Assembly: GCA_937919945.1 (NCBI GenBank)
Contig: CALESY010000057.1
Coordinates: 1 to 21,740, forward strand
DNA length: 21,740 nt
Source: an uncultured Chitinophagaceae bacterium
GTDB taxonomy: Bacteria > Bacteroidota > Bacteroidia > Chitinophagales > Chitinophagaceae
Direction of reading: 5' to 3'
Shown: positions 1 through 9,754 of the stretch, one piece after another
How positions within the stretch are numbered: position 1 is the stretch's first letter
How the letters are laid out: every line of letters begins with the position of its first letter
The notes under the pieces: model-generated
The model's database searches: none
Seen by the model: only the letters and a program-made list of their open reading frames with translations
Told to the model about the DNA's origin: nothing
Translations under genes and position numbers: made by a program

Positions 1-3000
1 TTGTTAGTACTGATATAACTGTGCCATCCGGTACCACCCCTGGTCTGAAACGAATGAGGGTAAGGTGTGTATGGAACGGAAATAGTGGTATGGATCCTTG
101 TGCACAATATGGCTGGGGTGAGGTCGAAGACTATAATGTTACTATTACCGGTGGTTCAGCCTGTACAGGTACACCTGCTCCTGGCAATACATTGTCAACA
201 GCTAATCCTGTTTGCCCTAGCCAGAGCTTTACACTTTCTTTACAAAATACTATCTCCGGTACAGGCGTTACTTATCAGTGGCAAACATCGCCCAACAATA
301 TAACATGGACAAATGCAACAGGAACCGGCACAACATTTGCAACATCACAAACTGCAGCTACATGGTATCGTTGCGCAGTTACCTGTAGTGGTAATACTGG
401 CTTCTCTAATCCTATACAGGTAAATATGAATAGCTTCCTCGGATGTTATTGTGCTGCTGGCTATTCCAGTGGGTGTACATTCAGCGATGTTATTACTAAC
501 GTGGTTTTCGGAACAATGAGCAACCCTACCGGTTGCACACCAGTGCCTGCAAGTACTGATTATGGGGGAACGGTGGCAGCACCTGTTATTAATATGGGAA
601 CATCAACACCTATAAGTGTAACTGTAGGTGCTGGTGGTAGCGAACACGTAGCTGTTTGGATAGATTATAACCAAAACGGTGTTTTTGAAACAACTGAATA
701 TACATATATAGGCAGGGGTAATGGTACTACTTTGACTAATTCAATAAACGTACCTGGTACAGCAACCAGTGGTATTACTAAAATGCGTGTTCGTGTTCGG
801 TATTCTACTGCTACTACACCTCAAATTTTAGCTACAGACCCTTGTACTAATTTCATTTATGGCGAGACAGAAGATTATAATGTGAATCTGCAATGTGTTA
901 ATCCGGTAATCTCATCTCATCCTTCTACTACTACACTATGTGCAGGTAATAATGTTATGTTCAGTGTAGCTGCTACAGGTAGTGGCGTTACCTACCAATG
1001 GCAAGAAAATAGTGGTTTTGGCTTTACCAACATTACAAATGGCGGCGTTTATAGCGGTGCAACTTCTGCTAACTTGACATTGATATTACCACCAGCAACA
1101 TTTAACGGTTATCAATACCGCTGCGTTGCAGGTATTTCTTGCGGCAGTGCAACAGTAACGTCAAATATTGCTACACTTAACCTGGGTACTACTACCAATA
1201 TTATAGGTAACCCTCCAAACCAAACAGTTTGTAATGGTGCACCTACTACATTTACTGTAAATGCCGTAGCTAGTAACATTACTTATCAATGGCAATATCA
1301 TGATAATGCAACCGGTTATTATAACCTTAGTAATGGTGGTATTTACAGTAACGTAAACGGACCTACACTTAATATATCTTCCGTATCTCCTGCTATTAAC
1401 AACTATTCATATCGTTGTGTAATAACAGGCTCATGCCCACCGTTTTCAATGACGTCAGCAGCAGGTACGCTAACGGTTGGTTCAGGTGTGCCTATTATCT
1501 CACATCCTTCAAGTATTATAGTTTGTGCAGGTACAAACAGTAGTTTTACCGTAACAGGTGGTTCATCAGGCATCAGCCATCAATGGCAAGTTAACACAGG
1601 TTCCGGTTATACCAATGTGGCAAATGGTGGTGTATACAGTGGTGTTACTACAGCAACATTAAATATAACAGGGACTCCACTGAGCTTTAGCGGTTATCAG
1701 TACAGGTGCGTACTTAGCAATAGCTGTACTACGCCCGTATTCAGTAATGCCGCATCACTGACAGTAAATCAGCTACCGGTTATTACAACTCAACCTACCG
1801 ATGTTACAAGTTGTGATTTCCAGACAGTTAATTTCTCTGTGGCTACATCCGGTACAGGTTTAACGTATCAGTGGCAAATAAATACCGGTTTAGGTTTCTT
1901 CAATCTATCATCTACTCCACCTTATACAGGTGCATTGGGTACTAATTTAAGTATTGCCAATGTGAATAGTGGTATGAATGGCTACCAGTACAGATGTATA
2001 GTAAGCGGCTCTTGCACGCCTGCTGTTACAAGTAACGTAGTAACATTGACAATATTGAACAGGCCAGTAATAACATCTAACCCAACAACTGTTACAGTAT
2101 GTGCTAATGATAATACTTCATTCAGTGTTGCAGCTACAGGTACTGCACTGACATATCAGTGGCAAATGCAAACATCAACAGGTAGTGCGTTTACCAATGT
2201 AACGAACGGTGGCGTATTCGCTGGGGCAACAACATCTACACTCACATTGACAGGTGTGCCCAATACATTGCATTCTGCAGCATTCCGTTGTATTGTTGGC
2301 GGCACTTGTGCACCGGCAGCTACCAGTTCTCAAGCAATGCTTTTTGTAAACAGTGCACCAACTGTTGCATGGCAACCTTTAGACAGGCAAGTATGCGTAG
2401 GTGGGTCTGTTACATTCACTACTAACGGTACAGCTGCAACATCGACAGGTGCTCTATCTTACCAATGGCAAGTAAATACAGGTACAGGCTTTACTAATCT
2501 GGCAAATGGTGCACCATATAGTTCTGTAACTACTCCTAACTTAGTAATATCAGGTGCCACCACAGCCCTGAATGGCTATACATACCGTTGTGTTATTTCA
2601 AATAGTACTTGTTTGCCAACTGCCATAACAAACGCAGCATTGCTGACAGTTAATACACTGCCGGCTATTACTAGTCAGCCAAACGATATTACAGTTTGTC
2701 CGGGTTCAAATGCAACATTTAATATAGCAGCTACAGGTACTGGTATAGCTTACCAATGGCAAGTGAATACAGGATCTGGCTATAATAATCTTGCACCAGT
2801 ACCACCTTATACAGGTGCTAACAACCCTACTTTATTAGTAACAGGTGTAACGCCTAATATGCACGGCTACCTGTACAGGTGCGTAGTACGTGGTGTTTGT
2901 AGCCCGAATGCTACCTCTGCAGCAGTAAGATTGAATGTACATAATCCGATAGTTATAAACAGTCAAAGTGTTACAGATACATTCTGCGAGGGTGGTACAT

Positions 3001-3812
3001 CAAGATTAGGTGTGCGTGTTACTGGCGCAGGTGTGCTGTATCAATGGCAGATAAAAGAAGCAAATGGCTCATATACCGATTTGGTGAATATACCGCCATA
3101 TTCTGGTGTCAATACAGATTCATTGCGTTTCTCAGGTACGCCTGCAACATTTAATGGCAATGTGTACCGTTGCGCAATAACTGAAACCATACTGTGTAAT
3201 TTGTGGTTCTACACTGCAGATATACCTGTTGGCGTAAGGTCTGCACCAGCTGTCAGCCCTGCAAGCATAACAACTCCGCCATTGCATGTTATAGTATTTA
3301 CCGTGCCTAATGGTGGTACCAGCTACCAATGGCAGGAAGATGACAATAAAGGTGGAGGTTATCGCAATCTTGCTGAGGGTACGCCATACAAAGGCGTGTA
3401 TACTAATACGCTGATTATAGACCCGATACAGTTATCTATGACAGGTAATAAATATCGTTGTATAATAGATGGTGTTTGTGTCAGCACTGTTACCAGCAAG
3501 TCGGCTGTGCTTAATATAGATCCTTCATTGTCTATATCTAATGTGAAAACAACTGATAACAGCATCAATGTTTATCCTAACCCATTGTCAGGTACTGATT
3601 TGAATATTGTATTCAAGAAAGATGTTAAGTCGGCTACAGATATTAAAGTGATGGATAAGCTCGGTAAAGTTGTATATAAGACTACTGTTACAGAGTTGAA
3701 AAACAACATTGCAACCATCAATCTGCAAGCATTGGCAGCAGGCGTATACATGATACAGGTAATGAATGCAGAAGCTAACATTTCTGAAACAATACAGTTT
3801 ACCAAGCAATAA
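1..3812 (+). CDS. T9SS cargo protein with GEVED and Ig-like repeats and type A sorting domain (5' partial)
   Basis: The gene is cut by the window start. The frame is open from base 3 (codons for V-S-T-D-I-T), so the GTG at 21 is an internal valine and not a start. About 1269 residues are visible. In order: the end of one GEVED domain (GWGEVEDYNV near base 110), one Ig-like module, a second complete GEVED domain (about 440-895, ending GETEDYNV), and nine tandem Ig-like modules of about 90 residues. Each module carries a YQWQ-type motif (YQWQ or HQWQ) and closes with a YRC-type motif, so there is probably one disulfide per module. The last about 83 residues (VYPNPLSG, then GVYMIQVMN) form a type A T9SS sorting domain. 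Known for the family: such proteins cross the outer membrane by T9SS and are released or anchored at the surface. Adhesion is inferred from the architecture. The N-terminal signal peptide lies outside the window. The gene ends 25 bp before a strong terminator and is convergent with the porP/sprF unit. Confidence 0.9.
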   Translation, partial: VSTDITVPSGTTPGLKRMRVRCVWNGNSGMDPCAQYGWGEVEDYNVTITGGSACTGTPAPGNTLSTANPVCPSQSFTLSLQNTISGTGVTYQWQTSPNNITWTNATGTGTTFATSQTAATWYRCAVTCSGNTGFSNPIQVNMNSFLGCYCAAGYSSGCTFSDVITNVVFGTMSNPTGCTPVPASTDYGGTVAAPVINMGTSTPISVTVGAGGSEHVAVWIDYNQNGVFETTEYTYIGRGNGTTLTNSINVPGTATSGITKMRVRVRYSTATTPQILATDPCTNFIYGETEDYNVNLQCVNPVISSHPSTTTLCAGNNVMFSVAATGSGVTYQWQENSGFGFTNITNGGVYSGATSANLTLILPPATFNGYQYRCVAGISCGSATVTSNIATLNLGTTTNIIGNPPNQTVCNGAPTTFTVNAVASNITYQWQYHDNATGYYNLSNGGIYSNVNGPTLNISSVSPAINNYSYRCVITGSCPPFSMTSAAGTLTVGSGVPIISHPSSIIVCAGTNSSFTVTGGSSGISHQWQVNTGSGYTNVANGGVYSGVTTATLNITGTPLSFSGYQYRCVLSNSCTTPVFSNAASLTVNQLPVITTQPTDVTSCDFQTVNFSVATSGTGLTYQWQINTGLGFFNLSSTPPYTGALGTNLSIANVNSGMNGYQYRCIVSGSCTPAVTSNVVTLTILNRPVITSNPTTVTVCANDNTSFSVAATGTALTYQWQMQTSTGSAFTNVTNGGVFAGATTSTLTLTGVPNTLHSAAFRCIVGGTCAPAATSSQAMLFVNSAPTVAWQPLDRQVCVGGSVTFTTNGTAATSTGALSYQWQVNTGTGFTNLANGAPYSSVTTPNLVISGATTALNGYTYRCVISNSTCLPTAITNAALLTVNTLPAITSQPNDITVCPGSNATFNIAATGTGIAYQWQVNTGSGYNNLAPVPPYTGANNPTLLVTGVTPNMHGYLYRCVVRGVCSPNATSAAVRLNVHNPIVINSQSVTDTFCEGGTSRLGVRVTGAGVLYQWQIKEANGSYTDLVNIPPYSGVNTDSLRFSGTPATFNGNVYRCAITETILCNLWFYTADIPVGVRSAPAVSPASITTPPLHVIVFTVPNGGTSYQWQEDDNKGGGYRNLAEGTPYKGVYTNTLIIDPIQLSMTGNKYRCIIDGVCVSTVTSKSAVLNIDPSLSISNVKTTDNSINVYPNPLSGTDLNIVFKKDVKSATDIKVMDKLGKVVYKTTVTELKNNIATINLQALAAGVYMIQVMNAEANISETIQFTKQ
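900..3525 (+). repeat. Tandem array of nine Ig-like coding repeats
   Basis: Nine consecutive modules of roughly 85-95 codons each repeat the plan Cys, YQWQ-type motif, an N/GG-x-Y-SG turn, then YRC. A tenth, more divergent copy sits upstream (about bases 180-430). Short DNA words such as those for YQWQ and YRC recur, but the copies have diverged between these anchors, so this is a protein-level repeat and not a simple DNA repeat. Confidence 0.8.
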
Positions 3813-3837
3813 TACATACTGATTTCTTTGAAGAATA

Positions 3838-3866
3838 AAAACGGGCAGATAACATCTGCCCGTTTT
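3838..3866 (+). terminator. Bidirectional hairpin terminator after the GEVED/Ig gene
   Basis: A 13-bp perfect stem (arm AAAACGGGCAGAT at 3838-3850) closes over a 3-nt loop (AAC). It is followed by TTTTGTTT on the + strand and flanked by A-rich sequence that gives a U-tract on the - strand. It lies 25 bp past the stop codon at 3812. The rest of the 3813-4079 gap holds a second hairpin and no convincing gene. Confidence 0.85.
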
Positions 3867-4040
3867 GTTTATGAGCATTTCACTTCTTTTAACGGATGTG
3901 CTTATTGAATCGTTAATTTGCTAGTTCACCTTACAGTAATAAACAGCCTCTCTATAGCCGTTATTAAATTCTTTAAAGCCATAAGCTATTTAAAGATTAC
4001 GTAAAGAGTGATTGAAAATCTTGTACTTGCTTGGTAGTAA

Positions 4041-4068
4041 TAGTATTACATTAATCAATGTAATACTA
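4041..4068. repeat. AT-rich 12-bp perfect inverted repeat
   Basis: The arms TAGTATTACATT and AATGTAATACTA are perfectly complementary around a 4-nt AATC loop. The repeat lies 12 bp beyond the porP/sprF stop codon, so it may serve as a weak terminator or 3' stability hairpin for the leftward unit. No clear U-tract follows on the - strand, which makes the terminator reading uncertain. Confidence 0.5.
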
Positions 4069-4079
4069 ATGAGCAATTG

Positions 4080-5117
4080 CTAATAAAAATCAGGACATAT
4101 AGTACGGCTTTTTTCTCTGTTGGGGTTATTGATAAGTCCAAGTTTGGTAATACTTATCTCATAACCACCTTGTAGGTTGCTGGCCGCTCTTAGTCGAGAT
4201 GTATTGATGTCGTAGCTGAATGTACATGCAAAATCTTTAAATCTCATTTTAACTGTAGGTATTATCGCATCATTGAGCCTGTAAAAAAGCCCGCCGAATA
4301 AAACAAACAATACAGCATCGTTGTCTTCTTTTTTATTCCAACCTATTAATGTGCCGGCTATTATTTCTCTATAGCTGCCTTGTATCGCAATATTAGCATG
4401 AGCCTGTAAACTCCATGTAGCATTTAGTTGTTTACTAATGGCGGCGTTTACATTCCATCGTGGAGACAAGCGTATAGTATTATTGCCGAAGAAAGAATTG
4501 CGTGGGCGGGTAAAGTGATAACCTGCAACACCGAAGATATAATTGAGGCTGTTTTCCTCATTGCTGGTAGAACCGCTATATGTGATTCCGGCGCCAAGGT
4601 CCCAATAGCTGAAAGTAGGGTTCCCAAGGTTTTCGCCAGTGGGATTGTCCGGGCTGAAAACATTGTTCTGATATTGGTTATTGAAAGTAGCCTTCGAAGG
4701 GTCGTAGCTGCGTTGTATATATCCGCCCGTAAAGCCTACAGACAAGTATGAATTCCTGTCGCTTGCCAGAGACTTATTGTAGTTAATGGCAGGGTACACA
4801 GATGTAGTTCTTAAGTTGATGCTTCCGGCCTTGTCATAATAGCCAAGTACGCCTATACTCAGGTAGTCATTCACTTCGTTAACAGGTATTCTGGCTTCTG
4901 CATTCAATACGGCTGTTTGGAAAGGTTTGCTAATGCTGCTCCATTGGTTTTTGTAGAGTGCACCTACTTTGTAATCGCCAGTGAAGAGCCCCGTAAGGGA
5001 CGGGTTGCGCAGAATAGATGTTTCAAAAAACTGCGAAAAATGTATGTCTTGTGCCTGAGCATTGAATGATATGCCGATTGCACCACAAGTCAATATTTTT
5101 AATATGGTTTTTATCAT
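4080..5117 (-). CDS. PorP/SprF family type IX secretion outer-membrane protein
   Basis: The product has 345 residues with a Sec signal peptide (short basic start, hydrophobic core, likely cleavage after the AQA near residue 22). The mature start DIHFSQFFETSILRNPSLTG is typical of the PorP/SprF family, as are the following G-D-Y-x-x-G-x-x-Y-(R/K)-x-Q-W segment and the alternating beta-barrel-like strands. Family members are outer-membrane beta-barrel proteins linked to T9SS. SprF is needed for secretion of the giant adhesin SprB in gliding Bacteroidota, and paralogues usually sit next to the cargo gene they serve. The start lies 11 bp after the stop of the giant PKD/type B gene, so the two are almost certainly co-transcribed and this protein is probably its dedicated partner. 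The length is normal for the family. Specificity for the upstream cargo is inference. Confidence 0.9.
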   Translation of the reverse strand: MIKTILKILTCGAIGISFNAQAQDIHFSQFFETSILRNPSLTGLFTGDYKVGALYKNQWSSISKPFQTAVLNAEARIPVNEVNDYLSIGVLGYYDKAGSINLRTTSVYPAINYNKSLASDRNSYLSVGFTGGYIQRSYDPSKATFNNQYQNNVFSPDNPTGENLGNPTFSYWDLGAGITYSGSTSNEENSLNYIFGVAGYHFTRPRNSFFGNNTIRLSPRWNVNAAISKQLNATWSLQAHANIAIQGSYREIIAGTLIGWNKKEDNDAVLFVLFGGLFYRLNDAIIPTVKMRFKDFACTFSYDINTSRLRAASNLQGGYEISITKLGLINNPNREKSRTICPDFY

Positions 5118-5128
5118 GGTAATACTTG

Positions 5129-8100
5129 TTATCTGACAATCGTTATATCTCCTTTTACCTTCATAATATCTCCATTATCGCAATAGGCCTCAACTATATA
5201 TACAAAGACGTCAGGTGGCAACTGGTTACCTCTGAATGTGCCATCCCACCCGCTGTACTGGTCATTAAGATTCATATTACTTCTTTCAAATACTGTTTCG
5301 CCCCAGCGGTTGTAAATGCGGAAAGATTTTAACTTATCTAAACCTGTGCCACGGGGATAGAAAACATCATTTTGCCCATCTCCGTTTGGAGTAAAGGTAT
5401 TGGGGATAAATAGCTGGCTTTTATCGCACAGTACGGTAATAGTCACTTTGTCAGAATCTACACAACCAAAGTCTGTAAATACACGAATGATATACTCTGT
5501 AGTTTTTGAAGGTTTTGCAGTAGGGTCAGGGCAGTCGCTACAGTTAAGGCTTTCTGATGGTTCCCATTTGAATCTGCTGATGAGTTTACCGGTTGCAGAA
5601 ATAGGTGCACTATTACCGGCGATAATTTTAGTACTGCCGGTAGCTGTAACTTCCGGTAGCGGGTGTATGGTAACTTTAATAAAATCCGTATCAGGTATGC
5701 AACTACCTTCGTAAGATATTATAGTGTACTTGGTAGTAGCCGAAGGGCTGGCTACAGGTGTAGCACTGCCATCATTATTTAAGCCGGTAGAAGGTATCCA
5801 TTTATATGTTTTTGCACCGGCAATAGTAAGGGTTACAGTGTCTTTATCACAAATTTCTTCATCCGGCCCAGGCGTGGCAACTACTTTAGTTTTAATCCGT
5901 ACCCATACACTGTCTTTGTTTTTACAACCATTCTGGTCTGTACCGGTAACAAAAAACTGGAACTGTTCGCCGGGATATGCAAGCGGGCTGGCACAATTCA
6001 AACAACTCAGGTATGGCGTAGTACTCCACAAATAAGACTGACCGCCATTTGCCGATAATAAAGCCGTATCTTTTAAACAAATAGTTGTGTCTGCTCCGGC
6101 AGAAATTACGGGTAATGGATGAACAGTAATATCTTTTGTAATACTATCTATGCAACCTCTCGCATTTTGTACCCATAGTTTTACAGGATACTGTCCTGCA
6201 GGACCATAGAATTTGCTTGGTCTTTTTTGTGTGCTGCTGTTGTTATCGTGGAATGTCCACTTCCATGCATTCACAGTTGAGAAATAGGACTTACTGGTAT
6301 CTATAAAGCTAATAACACTATATTGGCAAGGTGCATCAGCAATAAAGTCTGCTTCTACGGCATCGACCTTGATAGTGTCGCCACCGTCGCTGGATGTTTT
6401 ACAGCCATTTGCATCTTCAAATATTATTCTGGGTACATAGGCACCTGGTGTCTCGTAACGGTGCGCAATAGCACCTGTAAGCGATTTTACAACATAGCCA
6501 TCATCAAAGTCCCATGTCATACCTGCTATATTAGTAGTGATGGTTGTAAAGTATACATCAAGCGGTTTGCAACCATTCAACGGTGTATATGAAAACGCAC
6601 CTGCATAGCCCAAAATACGTACACTACGGGTCGTAGAGTCAGAACATCCGTACTTGTCTGTAGCAATTAATGTTACATCATACTTGTTTTTAACTGTATA
6701 AAATTCGCTCGCATTGTTGGTGGTAGCAGTACTGAGCCCTGTGCGCCATAAATAGGTGGAAGCGTTAGGCGTAGTATTGGTAAACCTGACAAACAATGGC
6801 GGACAAACAGCAACCGAGTCTGATAAAGTGAAGGATGGGTCTGGTTTTACTATGTTAACAGCATTGGTAATGGTCATGGTGTCTTTACAGCCGATACTAT
6901 CTGTCACTATAAGTCGAACTGTAAAATTGCCTTTTGTTTTGTATCGGTAAGTAGGATTCATGTTGGTAGAAGTGCCACCATCACCAAAACTCCATACAGC
7001 TGTCACAGCATTTACAGAAAAATTATTGAATGTAAGTTGCTCATCAATACAGGCTGTGTCTTTTACAGTAAAAGAAGCAATAGGCTTTCTTGCATTTATG
7101 TAAGCACTGCGAACGAGAGTATCAGTACAGCCGTTACTATCGATTACCATCAATTTTACATCAAAAATACCCCTTGTGTTGTATGTATAAGATGTTGTAT
7201 TGCCTGGGATGTTTACATTGCCACCAACACCAAAGTTCCATACTTTATTAGCAATGCCTGCACCGGGGCCAGGTGTAATGGATGTGCTGTTGGTGAAGTT
7301 AACAGTCATAGGTATGCAACCATTTGTTGGAGAACCAGTAAGTATTGCAACTGGTTTTGAGACAAATATATAGTTGTTACGTACTATGGAGTCTTGGCAT
7401 TGTAAATCATCTGTTATGATAACTTTTATTTTGTAAAAGCCTGGTGATATAAATGGCCTCTTATAATTGATTATACTATCCCCAACATAGGCATTGTTAA
7501 CATACCACTTGTAATTAATGTAGTTTCGGCCAGTCAGTATAGCATTAAATCTGACACTATCTCTTGGGCAGACTGTTGTGTCATTTGCTGTAAGCGACAT
7601 GCTACGGGTAGTAACTGTTATTGTTTTTTCCATAGTATCTCTGCACCCAGAGCGGCTATTGTGGGTTGCCAGACGTACAGTATATACACCTGCAGATGGA
7701 TAGATAAAACTTGGGTATGCGGCAGTAGATGTGCTGTTGAGCGGGTCGCCAAAAAACCACACATGCGATGTTGCTCCTATTGCCTCATATTTGAAATTGA
7801 CTTTGTGTAAAGTGTCGCATGAAAACTTTTCACTGAAAATAGCCTTGGGGGAGTCTATAACTACGAACTCATTGAAGTTGCTGAATTGGTTGATGCTTTT
7901 TGTACTGTCTATTTTATAGGCAGTATCTGCACAGCCATAGTAGCTGACAATATGCCGTACTATGAATACGCCTGGCATGTTATCGTATTTTACACGAGTA
8001 TATTGACCGTAGTAACGCGATGTTCCTACTTGTAAATTAGTATCAATTAAATCCCAAATCCATGTGTCAACTTTGCCTTTTGATGAATCGATAAAATAAA

Positions 8101-9754
8101 TATCACCTTTCATGCATATCCTGCTTGGAATTACCTCAAAGTCAGCTTGTGGTTTTAGTCCCACTTTTACTTTTTTAGTCGCCGTTTTAGAACAGCCATT
8201 ATTAGTTGTGATCGTTAGTGTTACATTAAAAATACCTGTATCAATAAAAGTGTGTACGGGGTTGGCTAATGTGCTATTTGAACTACCATCATTGAAATTC
8301 CAAACATAAGATCGAATACCATAAGGATAGGGACCTGACGATGTTGTCGGTGTGTCTGTAGTGGCATTGGCAGAAAACCCAACGGTTAACGAAACGCAAC
8401 CAGTATCTACTGTTGTGTTAATGCTTAGTTTTAAATTATGTATAACAACATAATTTGTTTTTGTGATAGTATCTCGGCAACCGTTGACAGTAGAAACAAT
8501 CAGTGAAGGTGTATAAACTCCGTTTTGTAAGTAGGTATGAGAGGGAGAAGCTGCTGTGCTTGATGTGAATGGTACTACACCAAAATCCCAAAAATAAGAG
8601 CTGTATGTACCATTAGGTATAAACTGTGTTGTTACCGGTGCAGGACATAAAGAATCGGGGTTGTAAGTAAAATCAGCAACCGGTTTTGGGTGTACAACAA
8701 CCGTTTTTTGTGCAGTGGCAGTGCAGCCTCTGTATGTGTAGGTAAGTATAACTGTAAATGTACCTGAAGTGGTGTAAGTATAAGATGGGTTGGCTGCAGT
8801 TGAAGTGCCTAAGCCATCTCCAAAATTCCATGAGTAAGTACCGGCAGATGGTGTTACCGTACTGGTGAAACTAATGGCAGTACCCTGACATACGCTATTG
8901 GCAGATGAAATAGATGCAGTAGGATAGTGTATGCTGATATAGTTTGACTTTGTTAAAGAGTCTACGCAACCATTCACGTCTGTTACAACAAGTTTTGGCG
9001 ACCAGCTATTGGGTGGTGCAGTGTATGTATGCCCGGATGATGTTCCTACACCATCGGGGCTACCATCTCCATATATCCATTTGTAGGCAAAAGGACCATT
9101 GCCGGTAGCAGAGCCTGTGAATGTTGTAACAGCAGGAGAACTGCAAAAATCTGTTGGTGTAGCCGTAAAATTGCCGGTAGGGCGGGGTACTACGGTAATA
9201 TAATTTGGTTTTGTAAGTGTAGTACTACAACCAAAACTATTTGTTACGGTTAATGTTACAGATTGAGCGCCGGCAGTAGGGAAGATAGCATTAGTAGAAG
9301 CCCCTGTTCTAAAACCAACAGACGGTCCCATATACCAAGAGTAAGAATTTGAACCTGTACCCCCGGCAGTGCTTGCATCTGTAAAGTTTACCGATAATGG
9401 AGCGCAGCCAAAAAGTGGTGTTGCATTGAAATTAACTGCGGGAGAGGGATGTACAGTTATATAATTTGTTTTTGTTTCTACATCGCTGCTACTGCCTTTG
9501 TATATGGTAAGGGTAACAGTATATGTACCTGGTGTGGTAAAAGTGCGTGAAGGATTCTTTAATATACTAGGGGTGCCACCCATGTTCCAGGAATAGCTGG
9601 TTGGGCTACCACTCGAATTATCAAAAAAACTGACAACCAACGGTGCACAGCCGCTTGTTGTTGATGCTGTGAAGTCAGCATTCAACTGTGCATTTGATTG
9701 ATTGACAAATATATTTGCCAATAATAATATTAAGACTTTGATTGCGTTTTTCAT
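5129..9754 (-). CDS. Giant PKD-repeat surface protein with gliding-motility-type (type B) T9SS sorting domain
   Basis: The product has 1541 residues. An N-terminal signal peptide (hydrophobic segment about 5-15, likely cleavage at SNA before Q23) leads to about 14 PKD-like modules (residues about 26-1220) with recurring WxFGDG, G-x-Y-x-V-x-L and (N)GC-x-D-(S/T) motifs. Three diverged modules with TxC...Y-x-W follow. Residues about 1442-1541 are a gliding-motility-associated C-terminal domain (NTFTPNGDG, YNRWGETVFE, GWDGTFRG, FVYIVEAYC), which is a type B T9SS sorting signal. Most modules have two cysteines, which suggests disulfide-stiffened repeats. Known for the architecture: SprB-like surface adhesins and filaments. 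The gene is transcribed leftward ahead of porP/sprF. Upstream, TAACTTTA (- strand, 9790-9783) is a one-mismatch promoter box. A role in adhesion or gliding is inference; no enzymatic domain is visible. Confidence 0.92.
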   Translation of the reverse strand: MKNAIKVLILLLANIFVNQSNAQLNADFTASTTSGCAPLVVSFFDNSSGSPTSYSWNMGGTPSILKNPSRTFTTPGTYTVTLTIYKGSSSDVETKTNYITVHPSPAVNFNATPLFGCAPLSVNFTDASTAGGTGSNSYSWYMGPSVGFRTGASTNAIFPTAGAQSVTLTVTNSFGCSTTLTKPNYITVVPRPTGNFTATPTDFCSSPAVTTFTGSATGNGPFAYKWIYGDGSPDGVGTSSGHTYTAPPNSWSPKLVVTDVNGCVDSLTKSNYISIHYPTASISSANSVCQGTAISFTSTVTPSAGTYSWNFGDGLGTSTAANPSYTYTTSGTFTVILTYTYRGCTATAQKTVVVHPKPVADFTYNPDSLCPAPVTTQFIPNGTYSSYFWDFGVVPFTSSTAASPSHTYLQNGVYTPSLIVSTVNGCRDTITKTNYVVIHNLKLSINTTVDTGCVSLTVGFSANATTDTPTTSSGPYPYGIRSYVWNFNDGSSNSTLANPVHTFIDTGIFNVTLTITTNNGCSKTATKKVKVGLKPQADFEVIPSRICMKGDIYFIDSSKGKVDTWIWDLIDTNLQVGTSRYYGQYTRVKYDNMPGVFIVRHIVSYYGCADTAYKIDSTKSINQFSNFNEFVVIDSPKAIFSEKFSCDTLHKVNFKYEAIGATSHVWFFGDPLNSTSTAAYPSFIYPSAGVYTVRLATHNSRSGCRDTMEKTITVTTRSMSLTANDTTVCPRDSVRFNAILTGRNYINYKWYVNNAYVGDSIINYKRPFISPGFYKIKVIITDDLQCQDSIVRNNYIFVSKPVAILTGSPTNGCIPMTVNFTNSTSITPGPGAGIANKVWNFGVGGNVNIPGNTTSYTYNTRGIFDVKLMVIDSNGCTDTLVRSAYINARKPIASFTVKDTACIDEQLTFNNFSVNAVTAVWSFGDGGTSTNMNPTYRYKTKGNFTVRLIVTDSIGCKDTMTITNAVNIVKPDPSFTLSDSVAVCPPLFVRFTNTTPNASTYLWRTGLSTATTNNASEFYTVKNKYDVTLIATDKYGCSDSTTRSVRILGYAGAFSYTPLNGCKPLDVYFTTITTNIAGMTWDFDDGYVVKSLTGAIAHRYETPGAYVPRIIFEDANGCKTSSDGGDTIKVDAVEADFIADAPCQYSVISFIDTSKSYFSTVNAWKWTFHDNNSSTQKRPSKFYGPAGQYPVKLWVQNARGCIDSITKDITVHPLPVISAGADTTICLKDTALLSANGGQSYLWSTTPYLSCLNCASPLAYPGEQFQFFVTGTDQNGCKNKDSVWVRIKTKVVATPGPDEEICDKDTVTLTIAGAKTYKWIPSTGLNNDGSATPVASPSATTKYTIISYEGSCIPDTDFIKVTIHPLPEVTATGSTKIIAGNSAPISATGKLISRFKWEPSESLNCSDCPDPTAKPSKTTEYIIRVFTDFGCVDSDKVTITVLCDKSQLFIPNTFTPNGDGQNDVFYPRGTGLDKLKSFRIYNRWGETVFERSNMNLNDQYSGWDGTFRGNQLPPDVFVYIVEAYCDNGDIMKVKGDITIVR
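5432..9679 (-). repeat. Array of about 14 PKD-like plus 3 diverged repeats
   Basis: Within the giant protein, successive modules of about 75-95 codons share an opening cysteine (GCAPL or VC), a W-x-F-G-D-G core and a closing GC-x-D-(S/T) with K-x-x-(Y/I)-(I/V). I counted 17 modules by eye before the C-terminal sorting domain. The last three lack the FGDG core and look more Ig- or SprB-repeat-like. Confidence 0.75.

Noticed and set aside
21..23. GTG as the start codon of the first gene
   Set aside because: The frame is open to the window edge and the GTG lies inside a GEVED domain, so it is an internal valine codon.
900..3525. Possible CRISPR-like or DNA satellite repeat
   Set aside because: The periodicity of about 270 bp is that of Ig-like protein modules; there are no short identical direct repeats with uniform spacers.
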